Shown: positions 1 through 11,215, counted from the stretch's first letter. The stretch is 64,000 nt of DNA from Hibiscus mutabilis (GCA_019671005.1 CM033714.1:83009909-83073908); one strand, 5' to 3'. A program made the numbers and translations. Notes: generated by a model from the sequence alone, not told the origin.

Positions 1-134
1 AAGATTCAAAGGGTTAACAAACTTTGGTTTTGCATTGGTATATTACCAGGGCGAGACCGATTACACCAGAATATCCCTTTGATCCATAAATCGAATGAAC
101 CTTACAAAGACTCAGACGAAGGTTAAGAGTAGCA

Positions 135-1320
135 ATGGCTAATCAAGACGGCAATATGAATCAAGATGTTCCACCAGGGGGAGGAGTAATTCTTGCACGA
201 AACAGAACTATTCGAGACTATCTTGAAGAAGATCTTGAAGGACTTAATCCAGGAGTTGTCACGCCTGAAATTGAAGCCGACCACTTTGAGTTGAAACCGA
301 TGATGTTTAATATGATCAACACAATTGGTCAATTTGGCGGCTCAGCAACTGAAGATGCACGACAACATTTTAAATCTTTCCTTGAGATTTGCAACTCATT
401 CAAAATACACAGAGTCACCCCCGATGTTTTACGATTAAGATTATTCCCTATTCACTGAGGGATAGGGCGAAATCATGGTTGAAGTATTCCTGCCGGATCA
501 ATAGGATCTTGGACCGATCTTTGTCGTGATTTCCTTGCTCGATTTAATCCTACAAACTTGACTGATAAGCTTCGTAACGAAAGTACTTCTTTTCGGCAGG
601 CAGATGATGAATCCATGTACGAGGCTTGGGAGCGATATAGAGAACTTTTACACAAATGCCCCCTACACGGATTCCCAGTGTGGACACAAGTAACAATGTT
701 TTACAACGCCGTGAATACACCAAAAAGGATGATGCTAGATGCCTCGGCAAACGACATACTCCTAGATAAGTCGCCGGAGGAAGCAATGCAAATTCTAAAC
801 AGGCTTGCCAAGAATGATTATCAATTCCCCTCTGCTAGAAGAGGAGGAGTTAGACGCCAAGCCACAATACATGAACTAGGATCATCAGACTCAATTTCGG
901 CACAATTGGCCACTCTAACCAAGATGGTCCTGAACATGCAGAAACCAAACAACACACATGAGGTCAAGGTAATGGATTCCTTTTGTGAGTTATGTGGTGG
1001 TAACCATGATTCTTCTGAATGTATGCAGAATCCGGAATCCAGCTTCTATATGGGGAATTACAACCGGAACAACAATGTGATGTCCAATACATACAATCCA
1101 GCTTGGAAGAAGCACCCAAATTTTTCATGGAGTAATCCCAACAATACTCTAAACCAGCACAATCAGAATGCACAAGCATCGGGATTCTAGCAGAATATGC
1201 CACGGCAACAGTTGCCACAGTAACAACTGACAAAATCTAGTTCTTTGGAAAATTCTCTCAATGCTTTTATGTTGAAAACTGAATCTTATATGGCTGAGAA
1301 TAGTAACTTCATAAAAAAGA
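135..1320 (+). pseudogene. TE-A gag (broken)
   Basis: Retrotransposon capsid/nucleocapsid gene. The start at 135 is shared with TE-B, whose gag begins with the same residues. The capsid-like part reads to about 455, where a frameshift breaks it, and resumes in another frame from about 558 to 1190. Near 985-1025 is a zinc knuckle, CELCGGNHDSSEC (C-x2-C-x3-H-x4-C), one residue shorter than the usual C-x2-C-x4-H-x4-C. A stop at about 1188 is followed by asparagine/glutamine-rich sequence. Homologues on the - strand (TE-B) and at 50118-51165 (TE-D) support the assignment. Confidence 0.85.
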
Positions 1321-3018
1321 ACTGATGCTTTTATTAACAGGACAGAGATGAGATTGCAAAACCAAGAGGCGGCAATCAAATCATTGGAGGAACTTGCCTG
1401 AATACTAGACCGCAAGGAGGTTTACCTAGCGATACTGAAGTCGCAAGAGGAACTGGCCATGAGCAATGTAAGACGATCACCACTAGAAGTTGCCAACAAC
1501 TTAAAGAGGCTCAAGCTCGCTCATCAAACAAAACTCCACAAAAAGATCAAGACGAACCCAGCGGCAAAGCCTCAAATGCTGAACCAGAAATTGCCGCGGC
1601 AACCAGCAACAAGCATGCCTCGGTAACCGGCAATAAGCATGCCTCGACAACTGACGATAGGCACGCTATGGCAACCCCAGTTGATGATGCCTCGGCAACT
1701 CGAGTTGCCCCAGCAATACCATCAATCAGGTTCCAGACCAATGAAAGGATCGAAGATATCCGACTTCCACCACCATTCCCACAAATGTTGAAGCGACAAA
1801 AGCAAGAATATCAATTCAAGAAGTTCCTTGATATCCTAAAGCAAGTCCACATCAACTTGCCATTGGTTGAAGCAATTGAACAAATGTCGAACTATGCCAA
1901 GTTTCTTAAAGACACTGTGTCCAAGAGAACAAGGCTAGGGGAGTTTGAAACAGTTGCTGCAATAGAGGGATGCATGGCCATGTTGCACAATCGCATGCCA
2001 CCCAAGTTGAAGGATCCTGGAAGTTTCACAATACCTTGTTCCATTGGAAACCACTATGTCGGGAAAGCATTATGTGACCTTGGATCCATCATAAACTTGA
2101 TGCCTAAATCGGTTTTCCAAAAACTAGGAATCGGGAAGGCAAGACCTACAATAGTTATGCTACAGCTAGCCGACAAATCCTATGTGCATCCAGAGGGAAA
2201 AATCGAAGACATACTGGTAAAAGTTGATAAATTTATTTTTCCTGCTGACTTTATTATTTTGGATTGTGAAGCAGATGAACATGCACCTATCATTCTTGGG
2301 AGACCCTTCATAGCAACAGGGAAAACCTTGATCGATGTTGAAAAGGGAGAACTCACCATAAAGGTGAATGACCAGCAAGTTAAACTAAATGTGTTCCAAA
2401 CATTAAGGCATGCCGATGATCCAGAAGAATGCCAACTTCTTCATGCCACGACAGAGTTTAACTTCGACGAGGAATTTAGTTACATCGGCAACTATATTTC
2501 TGATCAAGAAGAACCTGATGAGTATGAAGAACCGATCGATGAGGAACAACAAGAAAAGGCAAATTGGTTAGTCAATCGACTAGGTACATACTTTGAACCA
2601 CTGGATTACTCAGGTAAGGAATGTAAGCTCGAAAAGCCCTCTATTGAAAAACCACCAATTCTTGAGTTGACACAGTTGCCAGAGCAACTAAAATATGCTT
2701 ACTTGGGAACCGATAAAACATTGCCTGTAATTATTTCCTCTAAGTTACATCCTGAGCAGGAAAAGAAGCTGATCAAAATGTTGATGCTGCACAAGAAGGC
2801 AATAGGGTGGATAATTGCTGACTTGAAGGGAATTAGCCCGGCAGTGTGCATGCACAAGATTTTGTTGGAAGATGATCACAAACCTTCGATTGAGGCAGAG
2901 AGGAGACTGAATCATGCCATGAAAGGGGTTGTAATGAAAGAAATCATCAAATGGCTTGATGTCGGCATCATATACCCCATCTCTGATAGTACATGGGTAA
3001 GTCTGGTATAATGTGTAC
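1321..3018 (+). pseudogene. TE-A gag-pro linker, aspartic protease and start of reverse transcriptase
   Basis: The long open stretch 1668-3011 carries the protease. The active-site region reads ALCDLGSIINLMPKSVF near 2065-2120 (ALCDLGASINLMPKSVF in TE-B), followed by the flap and ILGRPF motifs near 2290. It reaches the N-terminal edge of reverse transcriptase (GIIYPISDSTW) near 2965-3000. Upstream (1590-1710) is an Ala/Ser/Thr-rich linker encoded by repeats of the GCC-NN-GGC word. Earlier parts of the linker carry indels. After about 3018 the reverse transcriptase sequence is replaced by filler DNA. Confidence 0.85.
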
Positions 3019-3152
3019 CGCAATAGAGGGATGCATGGCCATGTTGCACAATCGCATGGCCATGAAGATCTCAAGGAAGTCTTCGACCATGTCTGAAAAG
3101 AGTGCCATCAAATTGAACAAATGCCGAACTATGCCAAGTTTCTTAAAGTCAT
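3019..3152 (+). other. Templated filler DNA replacing part of reverse transcriptase
   Basis: Three short copies of nearby TE-A sequence lie end to end. Positions 3020-3058 repeat 1959-1997 (direct). Positions 3060-3110 are an inverted copy of about 3194-3245, with one mismatch. Positions 3111-3148 repeat about 1874-1911 (direct, one mismatch). Comparison with TE-B shows that about 295 bp of the normal gene (TE-B 13761-14056) is missing here, including the stretch with the first catalytic aspartate. The pattern fits deletion with template-switched filler. Confidence 0.8.
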
Positions 3153-4005
3153 TATCGGATTGTATAACGCCCCGACAACCTTCCAAAGATGCATGATGAC
3201 ACTCTTTTCAGACATGGTCGAAGACTTCCTTGAGATCTTCATGGATGACTTTTCCATTTTTGGTAATGACTTCGACAGTTTCCTCGGCAATTTAGAGAAT
3301 GTGTTGGCAAGATGTGAAGAAACTGATTTAGTCCTTAATTGGGAAAAGTGCCATTTTATGGTAGATGAAGGAATAATGCTCGGCCACAAGATTTCATCGA
3401 AGTGAATTAAAGTAGACAAAGCCAAGGTGGACGTGATCGAGAGATTACTCTCACCAAGTTCGGTTAAAGGAATTATAAGCTTTCTTGGACATGCAGGTTT
3501 TTACAGAAAGTTCATTCATAATTTTTCTAAAATTACTAAACCCTTGTGCAAGTTGCTTGAACATGATAAAGTCTTCAATTTTGATGATTCATGCGCCTAA
3601 GCATTCGAAACCCTAAAGGAAAAGCTTGCCTCGGCACCCATTGTCGTTCCACCAGATTGGATGCTACCTTTTAAGCTCATGTGTGATGCAAGTGATTTTG
3701 TGGTAGGAGCAGTCCTAGGCCAACGCACAGGTAAAACCTTTCATGTGATATAATACGCTAGTAAAACTCATAATAGTGCTCAAGTGAATTACACAACAAC
3801 AGAGAAATAGTTACTAGCTGTAGTTTTCGCATTTGACAAGTTCCGATCCTATTTGATTGGTACAAAGTTAATTGTTCATACGGACCATTCGGCAATTAAA
3901 TATCTATTTGCTAAAAAGAATGCCAAACCTCATTTGATTCACTGGATATTACTTTTACATGAGTTTGACATTGAAATTAAGGACATGAAATGAACATAAA
4001 ATCAA
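3153..4005 (+). pseudogene. TE-A reverse transcriptase (C-terminal) and RNase H
   Basis: Resumes at the LCNAPATFQRCM-type motif and contains the catalytic FMDDFS box (the YVDD equivalent) near 3238-3255, then the thumb region and RNase H (LMCDASDF near 3680, TDHSAIKYL near 3885). Stops occur at about 3403, 3598 and 3751, among others. The TGA at 3991-3993 is shared with TE-B at the same codon. Continues into the repeat linker and integrase. Confidence 0.85.
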
Positions 4006-5748
4006 GTGGCCGATCACTTATCACGTTTAGAACGCAATAAGGAGGAGGACGCGGATTTAGAGATATGTGATGCATTCCCGAATGAGCAACTTTTAGTTAC
4101 CTCGGCAACCATGGATGCACACGCCTCGGCAACCCTTGACATCTCGGCAACCATGGATGCGCATGCCTCAGAAACCTTCGACGCCGCAGCAGCTCTTGAC
4201 GCGCACGCCTCGGCAACTATGGATGCACACTCCTCGGCAACCCTCGACGCCGCAGCAGCTCTTGACGCGCACGTCTCGACAACCATGGATGCACATGCCT
4301 CGACAACCCTTGACGCTTCAGAAACTCTTGACGCGCACGCCTCGGTAACTCCAGATGCGTACGCCGCGACAACCACTGATACGCACGCCTCGGGAACTCT
4401 AGACGTGCATGCCTTGGCAACCATGGAAGCAGTTGCCACGGCAGCACATGCCTCGGTAATACCCTGGTATGCGGATTTAGTTAATTTCCTTGTTTGTGGT
4501 ATTTTATCTTATGACCTTACTCACCAAGGGAAGAAGCGGTTCTGCCATGATGCTAAGCATTACTTTTGGGACGAGCCTCTTTTGTTTAAACAATGTGCAG
4601 ATCAGGTTATACGCTGATGTATCCCTGAAGAGGAGAAGCAGAATGTACTCCGGCAATGTCATTCTTCACCCTATAGAGGACATTTTAGAGGAACACGTAA
4701 CGCGGCCAAAGTTTTGCAATCCGGTTTGTATTGGCCAACACTGTACAAAGATGCCCAAGAGTTTTACAAGCAATGTGATCATTGCCAGAGGACGGGCAAT
4801 ATCTCTAGACGACATGAGATGCCGCTCCAAAACATCATCGAGGTGGAATTGTTCGATGTATGGGGGATCGATTTTATGGGACCTTTCACATCTTCATTCA
4901 GCAACCTCTACATTCTACTTGCCATTGACTATATGTCTAAATGGGTTGAGGCAACTGTAGTTCCCAACAACGATTCCAAGACCGTGCAACGATTCTTGCA
5001 GAAAAACATATTTACATGGTTTGGGATACCGAGAGCAATTATCAGCGATGAAGGCAAGCATTTTGACAATAGACTTATCGCCAAGATGTTGCAATGCTTC
5101 GGTGTATCTCACAAGATTGCCACGACATATCACCTACAAACCAATAGGCAAGCAGAAATTTCTAACCGGGAATTGAAGGGTATACTCGAGAAAGTTGTAA
5201 ATCCCTCTAAGAAAGATTGGTCAGTAAGACTAGATGGCGCACTTTGGGCATATCGCACTGCATTCAAAACACCCTTAGGTATGTCCCCCTTCCGACTTGT
5301 CAATGGCAAAACATGTCATCTACCGGTGGAAATCGAACACAAGGCATATTGGGCAATCAAGACCGTGAATATGGATTGGGAAAATGCCAGACAAAAGCGT
5401 TTGTTGGACCTTAACGAGATAGAAGAATTCCGTGCACTCGCCTATAACAATGCACGAATCTACAAGGAGAAAACAAAGCAATGGCATGACAAGAAACTAT
5501 TACTGCAGCAATTTATGCCAGGGCAACTAGTTCTCTTATTCAATTCTCGGCTAAAACTTTTCCCGAGAAAACTAAAATCAAGATGGTCGGGACCATTCGA
5601 AGTTGTCAAACCATTCTCCCATGGTGTCATGATAATCAAGTCCATCACTGATAAACATGAATTCAAAGTTAATGGACAAAGATTAAAGCACTACAACGGT
5701 GCCCATGTGGAACGTAACAAAGAAGTGGTCACCTTAGGAGATGCATGA
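4006..5748 (+). pseudogene. TE-A integrase (broken once)
   Basis: After the repeat linker the integrase zinc-binding and catalytic domains follow. One frame runs from 4006 to a stop at 4615-4617; the rest is read in the same or a shifted frame from about 4714 to 5748. Visible motifs are the HHCC finger end (CDHCQRTGNISRR near 4775), the first catalytic Asp in GIDFMGPF near 4865, the second in IISDEGKHFDN near 5040, and the glutamate in NRELKGILEK near 5165. The C-terminal region (WSGPFEV, LKHYNG) is complete to the stop at 5746-5748. Confidence 0.85.
4090..4455 (+). repeat. In-frame minisatellite in the RNase H-integrase linker of TE-A
   Basis: Degenerate repeats of roughly 18 to 36 bp encode runs such as ATLDAS and ATMDAHAS. 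The core word is GCCTCGGCAACC or close variants. TE-B has the same feature with a different copy number and order (about 12615-12830, - strand). The array stays largely in frame, so the length of this polyprotein linker is variable within the family. Confidence 0.8.
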
Positions 5749-6088
5749 GCATGCTCTCCTTTCGATATTTTTTTTATTTCTATTTCTATTTTTATTTTTT
5801 CTAACTATTTAATTTTTATTTTTATTTATTATTTTCAATTATTTGTTCTTTTTAGGATAGACTTATTTTCTTTAAGATTAAAACTACATCTTTCTTTCAT
5901 ATTTATCTTTTTAAGTTTAAGAAATTCTTTGCACATCTTTATTTATTTTCTTTTATTAGTTTATCGTTAATTTTAATCCTTATTTTATTTGTCTTTGAAT
6001 TGTAGGGAAAAAGTTCAAGATAAAGAGGAATTTTGATTCAAGAAGGAAACTTCTTCAACAAGGAAATTATTGGGCTGAATCTAAGGCT

Positions 6089-6096
6089 TATATAAA
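6089..6096 (+). promoter_or_regulatory. Candidate internal TATA box ahead of the env-like ORF of TE-A
   Basis: TATATAAA lies within a near-palindrome (AGGCT ... AAGCCT) about 230 bp upstream of the env-like start at 6323. It sits in a T- and C-rich untranslated spacer, outside the LTR. The context resembles a plant core promoter; function is inferred. Confidence 0.35.
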
Positions 6097-6322
6097 GCCT
6101 CCAACTTACCCTAAATAAACCCCCTAGCCGTCACCCTTCCCCTAAACCGAAACCCCTTTCTTCTTTATTCCAAAATTAATCCTACCCACCATATTTACTA
6201 CCTATCTTTTCTATATAACACATCACCCTTAACTTCCAAGAAACCTATTCCTACTTTTCATCTTGCAACTCTTTAATTTTTTTCTTTTCTTTGTTTTACA
6301 AAACTCACAACCAAGATCATCC

Positions 6323-7860
6323 ATGGCATCCAAAATTGAATTTTTGGTTTATCCAAGTTCCTCCAAAGAACCAAGATACAAGAAGTTTGCTACACCGGTG
6401 GTTCAAGAAAGATTTCACTCAAAGTTTGAAAGCCATAAGATTTGCGAAGAACAAGGCTTTGAATACTCCAACTCTCATCAAGATTTCGACCTTGAACCAT
6501 TCATCTACGAAAGGATTGCACATCAAAAGTGGCAAATCTTTTGCCATCAATCGGAACCGGGTAACATCTCATGAGTATGAGAATTCTATGCTCACTCACC
6601 TAACCCGGATAATCCTTATGTTTTTGTTCATGACAAGGCCATACTCATAAGCCCCGAAAACATCAACACATTTTACGGGCTCTACATTGAGAGGGACGAG
6701 CATCAAGCTTTTGTTGATCAACTCACGCCCAGGTAACTCGACAAGGTGCTTCAAGAACTCACTTTACCGGGAACTCATTGGAACGACGGTAAATACAAGG
6801 GCACGGTAAATCGCCTTCAGCTTAAACCCGAGGCAAAACTATGGAATAAGTTTGTTAAAACTTCTTTAATACCCACCACACACAATACTACCGTTGATAC
6901 ACCTCGTCTTTTGCTCATACATTCTATCTTGCATAATCGCATCATTAACATTGGAAAAATTATTTGTGATGAGATCTTTGTATGTAGCTCAAAAGACAAG
7001 GGTTCTCTTTTCTTCCCTTGCTTAATTTCCAATCTTTGCAAGGAGATGCATGTCCCAAGTGAGTCCGCCGATGAAAAGGCCCTACCAAAGTTCGGTTGGA
7101 ATCGAGCACAAATCTGAAAGCTAATAGGAGAGGCACCGGTAAAATCCTCAATGCCTCCAATTGCCGCAGCAACCCCTGCCGCCTCGGCAACGCCTAATGC
7201 CCAAACACTTAATGCTCGGGTAACTCGGCCATCAACCTCGGGATACTTTGAAGTACTCTTACAATCGTTGGCGAGCCGCCTTAGGAAAATTGAAGACTGG
7301 TAACTAATTTTCATGCGGTACATGAAGGATCACAACAATTGCATCACCCAAGTAATCCTGGAAAAGTACCTGAACAGCCGCGTGTCGTTCCCAATCTTTC
7401 CTGCCAAAATCCTTGCCACGACAACCAATGAAGCAGTTGTCATGGCAACCGCAACAGATGATACCGCGGCAACCTACACCGCGCCTGCCCGAGCAGTTGC
7501 CATGGCAACCAACATAGAAGATGCAATGGCAACCAAAGCTAAAGACGCCCCGACAACCACTGCAAAAGCCAAAGGTAAAATACCTATGCCCGAATCAACT
7601 CGTACTGAATCATTGTCTGATTTTTCAGATTCGGACGAGTCCTCCATTGCACCAACAAAGACCGTACCAATCGAATCCTCAAGCCCAAGCAAAAAGCCAA
7701 TGACATTGATGAAGAGGATGATGAGAACAACCCCATACGAGGATCGATTCCACCATCGGCAACAAGGAAGCAACCACCGCGTTCAAGCAAAAGAATCAAG
7801 ACACAAACCAAAAGGAAACTAATTATCCACGATGACGAACTCTCAGAGTAAGTCCTCGTT
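6323..7860 (+). pseudogene. TE-A env-like ORF (plant-transposon-protein type), broken
   Basis: This is the third ORF found 3' of pol in Athila-type elements. It starts at 6323 (MASKIEFLVYPSSSKEP) and has a first frameshift/stop near 6572. The same domain resumes in another frame near 6570-6735 and again at 6746-7117. Homology with the TE-D ORF at 56250-57740 is visible around the conserved W-x-x-FC, EFYAH and GLYIERD-like segments. The tail (7140-7840) is Ala/Thr-rich, encoded by the same GCC-NN-GGC word, then basic. No signal peptide or membrane segment is evident, so an envelope function is not supported. Coding potential is lost. Confidence 0.7.
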
Positions 7861-7901
7861 TGCATTTTACTTTTCTTTATTTTAATTTTTCTTTGTTGCA
7901 T

Positions 7902-7936
7902 GCATTGAGGACAATGCCTCACTCGAGTTTGGGGGG
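7902..7936 (+). promoter_or_regulatory. Internal hairpin plus polypurine-like tract of TE-A
   Basis: GCATTG-AGGA-CAATGC (7902-7917) is a perfect 6-bp stem with an AGGA loop. Seven bases later comes GAGTTTGGGGGG (7925-7936), which looks like a polypurine tract although no LTR follows. The module repeats, with a longer stem, at the true 3' LTR border (18752-18790). Confidence 0.55.
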
Positions 7937-8245
7937 ATTGTTATTAGTTAGTTACCATGTTTAGTTGCATTCATCTTAAGTATTACATTTAGGATACATA
8001 AATTGCTTGCCATGCCTTTAGTTGGAACAAGAATTGCCTAGATTTGATGAATATCCGATGATGACTTTGCCAATGCACTTAATTGATAGAATTTTTATTC
8101 TAGGATAACCATGGAAACACTTAGAATTTTACTATGATGCTAAATTTGATGAAACATTGTTGTGGTTTGATTGATTCAAGGAATTCTAGCGAACTTAGGT
8201 TGACAGTTAAAAAATTGGGGGATTAGAATAAAAATTGGATGAATG

Positions 8246-8363
8246 CTAGAGGTGCCCGAAATTGGATCTAGTATGGACTAAAAATTGATTGCTAGAGGTG
8301 CCCAAAATTGGCTCTAGTATGTACTAGAAATTGATAGCTAGAGGTGCCCGAAACCGGCTCTAG
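8246..8363 (+). repeat. Three CTAGAG...CTCTAG stem-loop repeats (TE-A)
   Basis: Copies at 8246-8271, 8292-8317 and 8338-8363, period 46 bp. Each has 6-bp inverted arms CTAGAG and CTCTAG (the first copy has ATCTAG) around a loop with GGTGCCCGAAA. TE-B has four copies at 10374-10553 on the other strand. They lie in the untranslated space between the internal and terminal polypurine tracts. Confidence 0.75.
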
Positions 8364-8531
8364 TTAAAACATGTTAAAAGAACCTAATGAAGTAATTTGA
8401 AAACCTCTTGTTTGCATAGAATCCAAAAAATCAACTTGCACACAACTCCGCACACACTCACAAGCATTATAGTTTCATTCCGAGTAACTCTTAAGTTTTC
8501 CGAAAAATGAAAAGCCAATCATACTTTGTAC

Positions 8532-8536
8532 CCCGA
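8532..8536. repeat. Target-site duplication of TE-B (left)
   Basis: CCCGA here and CCCGG at 18674-18678 flank TE-B. Joining the flanks gives a sequence colinear with TE-B's own region just upstream of its 3' LTR (about 10190-10215), so the insertion site was inside TE-A. Confidence 0.75.
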
Positions 8537-10090
8537 TGTTGCGCGTAATAAGTGCTACGCAAATGTGCAAGTATACACGTCGCAAGTTATAGTATAAAAG
8601 ATATCGTCTCCACAGGGATTGGTGCCACTTCAAAGATCTAGTCTCTTGCACTGTAAAAAGTAAAAACACAAGTAAAGGATTATAGGAGTTTAACTAATGA
8701 CTAATCTAGAAAGCAATAAAGTAAAAGAAAAGATGAATTCAAATGAGAGAGAGATAGGCCAGGTTATCGTGAGTTGAGGTGTGATAGCCGATTGGATTGT
8801 TTTGGTAAAAGAGTGCACGGACAACTCAGTTGCCGTGGCAACTTGCACAACGGGGTTACCTTGGCAACTAATTGATGGTTGCCTGGGCAACTAGTTGGGC
8901 AACTACTTGGGCGTCTGGGCAGCAACCTTCAAGGTTCGGCAGAGCGTTCTTCAATGGTTTCTTCTTATCCCTAAGTCGAAACTCTAGCTACTTGTGCATG
9001 CCTTGATAATACATCCCTGCGTGAATCAAGGGTGAACAACAACCAATCTTGCGCTCCTCTTAGCCGTTGAAATCCTTAACTTATTCCTAAGCCGGATTAA
9101 TCTTCACCATCAATAGATTGAATAAAGATCATATTCATTCGTTTCTTGAATCTAACTCTCCCGATATTAGATAAATAGATGAAATCACGAGATCCTCTCC
9201 CAATTCACTCGCAAACAAGAATAAGAACCAAGAATGAATAAACCTTGAAATAGAAAAGTGCAAACTCTTATTACCTAAACAAAAACCAATAGTTTCTCAC
9301 AACCACAAAACACAATAACCATAGCCAAGTAGATTTAGCTCATGGCTAGGTTCCAAAGAAACACAAGATAAGCAATCCCTAGCATGAACCCAATCGAACA
9401 AGGAAGAAAATATGAAGCTTGTCGAAAATCCCTTGCCCTAGATGCTTGTCGAAAATTCCCCTTGCTTTCTCCCTTGGACTTGTCGAAATTTCCCCTAATG
9501 CTCTCTCCCCAAGTTGTCGAAATCTCCTTGCTATTTATAGGGCTAGGCCAAAGTCCTTCTTTGAGGAAGAGTTTGAGTTGGAATTAAATTATCTTCAAAG
9601 AATATAATTCTTTATTATAATTTTATTCCTATTAGAACTTCTCCTATCTTCTTGGAATTTAATTATTCTTTAATCTCTGCATGACAATCAAATTCCTTTG
9701 GGCTTGGGCCTTGCTCCATGTCATCTTGGGCTTGTATAGTCATTAATTTCGACATCCCTATTGCATTTTCTCTTTGTCGACAATTGCCATGGCAACTGGC
9801 TCGGCGTCTCCTTCATGCATTGCCCTGGCAACTAGCTCGGCGTCTCTTTCATGCATTGCCCTGGCAACTAGCTCGACATTGCTTTGGCAAGTGATCCTGC
9901 ACATACACACACAAAGCACACCAAAGCAGCATCTTTTCCACAAAAACTACCAAGTTATGTAATCAAGCTCAACGATGGAAGGAAACATGGATTAATGCAT
10001 GAATGGCTAACTATGCAACTAATATGAGCCTAAGTCTAACAATAATATGAGTAAAAGGGTAAGAAAAATAGTACTTTTGAACACTTATCA
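8537..10090 (-). repeat. TE-B 3' LTR
   Basis: 1554 bp, matching 17154-18673. It holds a TATAAATAG promoter box (read on the - strand near 9533-9540) and several copies of the TTGCC-NN-GGCAA palindrome (for example near 8830, 9783 and 9815). It is longer than the 5' LTR mainly because of a tandem duplication of about 36 bp near 9839-9874. Confidence 0.95.
9533..9540 (-). promoter_or_regulatory. LTR TATA box (3' LTR of TE-B)
   Basis: CTATTTATAG on the + strand reads CTATAAATAG on the - strand. The same box occurs in the 5' LTR near 18149-18156, and as CTATAAATTG in the TE-A LTR near 19340. Confidence 0.55.
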
Positions 10091-10127
10091 CACCCCAAAC
10101 TCGAACTATTGCTTGTCCTCAAGCAAT
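10091..10127 (-). promoter_or_regulatory. TE-B terminal polypurine tract with upstream hairpin
   Basis: On the - strand, the perfect 8-bp stem ATTGCTTG-AGGA-CAAGCAAT (10108-10127) is followed by GAGTTTGGGGTG, which abuts the LTR start. Polypurine tracts prime plus-strand DNA synthesis; a role for the hairpin is not established. Confidence 0.75.
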
Positions 10128-10373
10128 GCAAACTCATAATTACCGCCAAGACTTCAATTTTCACAAACTTAGCTTTGAACTTGATTTCAATTCTCGAACC
10201 AAGGGCACAAAGTATGATTGACTTTTTATTTTTCGAAAGGCGAGGAGTTACTCGGAATCAAACTATAATGCTTTGTGAGTGTGTGCGGAGTTGTGTGCAA
10301 GTTGATTTTTCGGATTCTATGCAAACAATAGGTTTTCAAATTACTTCATTGGGTTCTTTTTAACATGTTTGAA

Positions 10374-10553
10374 CTAGAGCTAGTGTTGGGCACCTCTAGT
10401 GTTTTGTTTTTAGTTAAGTTAATCTAATCGACTAGAGCCCGTTTCAGGCACCTCTAGTAAAAAAAAATTTAACACATCCTAGAGCCAGTTTCGGGCACCT
10501 CTAGTGATCAATTTTTTTTAGCACATGCTAGAGCCAGTTTCGGGCACCTCTAG
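10374..10553 (-). repeat. Four CTAGAG...CTCTAG stem-loop repeats (TE-B)
   Basis: Copies at 10374-10399, 10432-10457, 10479-10504 and 10528-10553, each 26 bp with 6-bp inverted arms. Orthologous to the three copies in TE-A but with different spacing and number. Confidence 0.75.
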
Positions 10554-10861
10554 CATTCATCCAATTTTTATTCTAATCCCCCATTTTGTTAATTATCAAC
10601 CTAAGTTCACTAGAATTCCTTAAATCAATCAAACCACAACAGTGTTTCATCAAATTTAGCATCATAGTAAAATTCTAATTTTTTCCATGGTTATCCTAGA
10701 ATAAAAATTCTATCAATTAAGTGCATTGGCAAAGTCATCATCGAATATTCATCAAATCTAAGAAATTCTTGTTTCAATTAAAGGCATGGCAAGCAATTTA
10801 TGTATCCTAAATGTAATACTTAATATTAATGTAACTAAACATGGTAACTACTAATAACAAT

Positions 10862-10898
10862 CCCCCCCCAAACTCGAGTGAGGCATTGTCCTCAATGC
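10862..10898 (-). promoter_or_regulatory. TE-B internal hairpin plus polypurine-like tract
   Basis: On the - strand, GCATTG-AGGA-CAATGC (10883-10898) precedes GAGTTTGGGGGGG (10862-10875). Same module as at 7902-7936 in TE-A. Confidence 0.55.
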
Positions 10899-10949
10899 AT
10901 GCATAAAAATACCGAAAAAAATAAAAATAAAAATAAAAATGCATACGAG

Positions 10950-11215
10950 GACTTACTCCGAGAGTTCATCATCGTAGATTATTAGTTTCCTTCTAGTCGG
11001 TGTCTTGATTCTCTTGCTTGAACGCGATGGTTGTTTTCTTGTTGCCGGGATGTCTTTAGCTTTGGATGTCGTGGCATCTTCAGGGTTGGTTGCCGTGGCA
11101 TCAGCTTGTGTAGGCACGATGTAGGTTGCCGCGGCATCTTCTTCATTGGTTGCCGGGGCAAGGATCTCGGCAGTAAATTTCCTTAGCATAGTAGTTGTGC
11201 GTCTTGTTGTGAAAA
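10950..11215 (-). pseudogene. TE-B remnant of the env-like ORF tail
   Basis: The open stretch 10953-11189 encodes the Ala/Thr-rich and basic tail also seen at about 7400-7860 in TE-A (KRIKTPTRRKL matches the TE-A tail). The remaining 1.4-1.5 kb of the ORF is absent; only about 110 bp separates it from the integrase stop at 11325. This indicates an internal deletion. Confidence 0.7.

Larger units (their letters stand above)
1..8536 (+). mobile_element. TE-A: Athila-like Ty3/gypsy retrotransposon, left part (decayed)
   Basis: Order is gag, protease, reverse transcriptase, RNase H, integrase, then an env-like ORF, which is the Ty3/gypsy order with the extra 3' ORF typical of Athila. The first bases match the leader just inside the primer site of TE-B (17040-17080 on the other strand), so the 5' LTR and primer site lie just left of the window. 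The body is cut at 8536 by TE-B and resumes at 18674. Many stops, frameshifts and one rearrangement in reverse transcriptase make it non-autonomous. Lineage rests on gene order, the env-like ORF and the tRNA-Asp primer site seen in the sister copy. Confidence 0.9.

Noticed and set aside
4115..4348. Open frames with repeated MPRQPS-like peptides, also on the opposite strand near 4217-4447 and 12614-12820
   Set aside because: They are alternate-frame readings of the GCC-NN-GGC minisatellite inside the pol linker; the repeat keeps all frames open.
6817..7323. 168-codon open frame on the - strand
   Set aside because: Antisense to the env-like ORF of TE-A and without recognisable domains.
7925..7936. 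Reading the internal G-rich tract as the start of a 3' LTR
   Set aside because: The sequence after it does not match the LTR; the true LTR begins at 18791 after the second tract.
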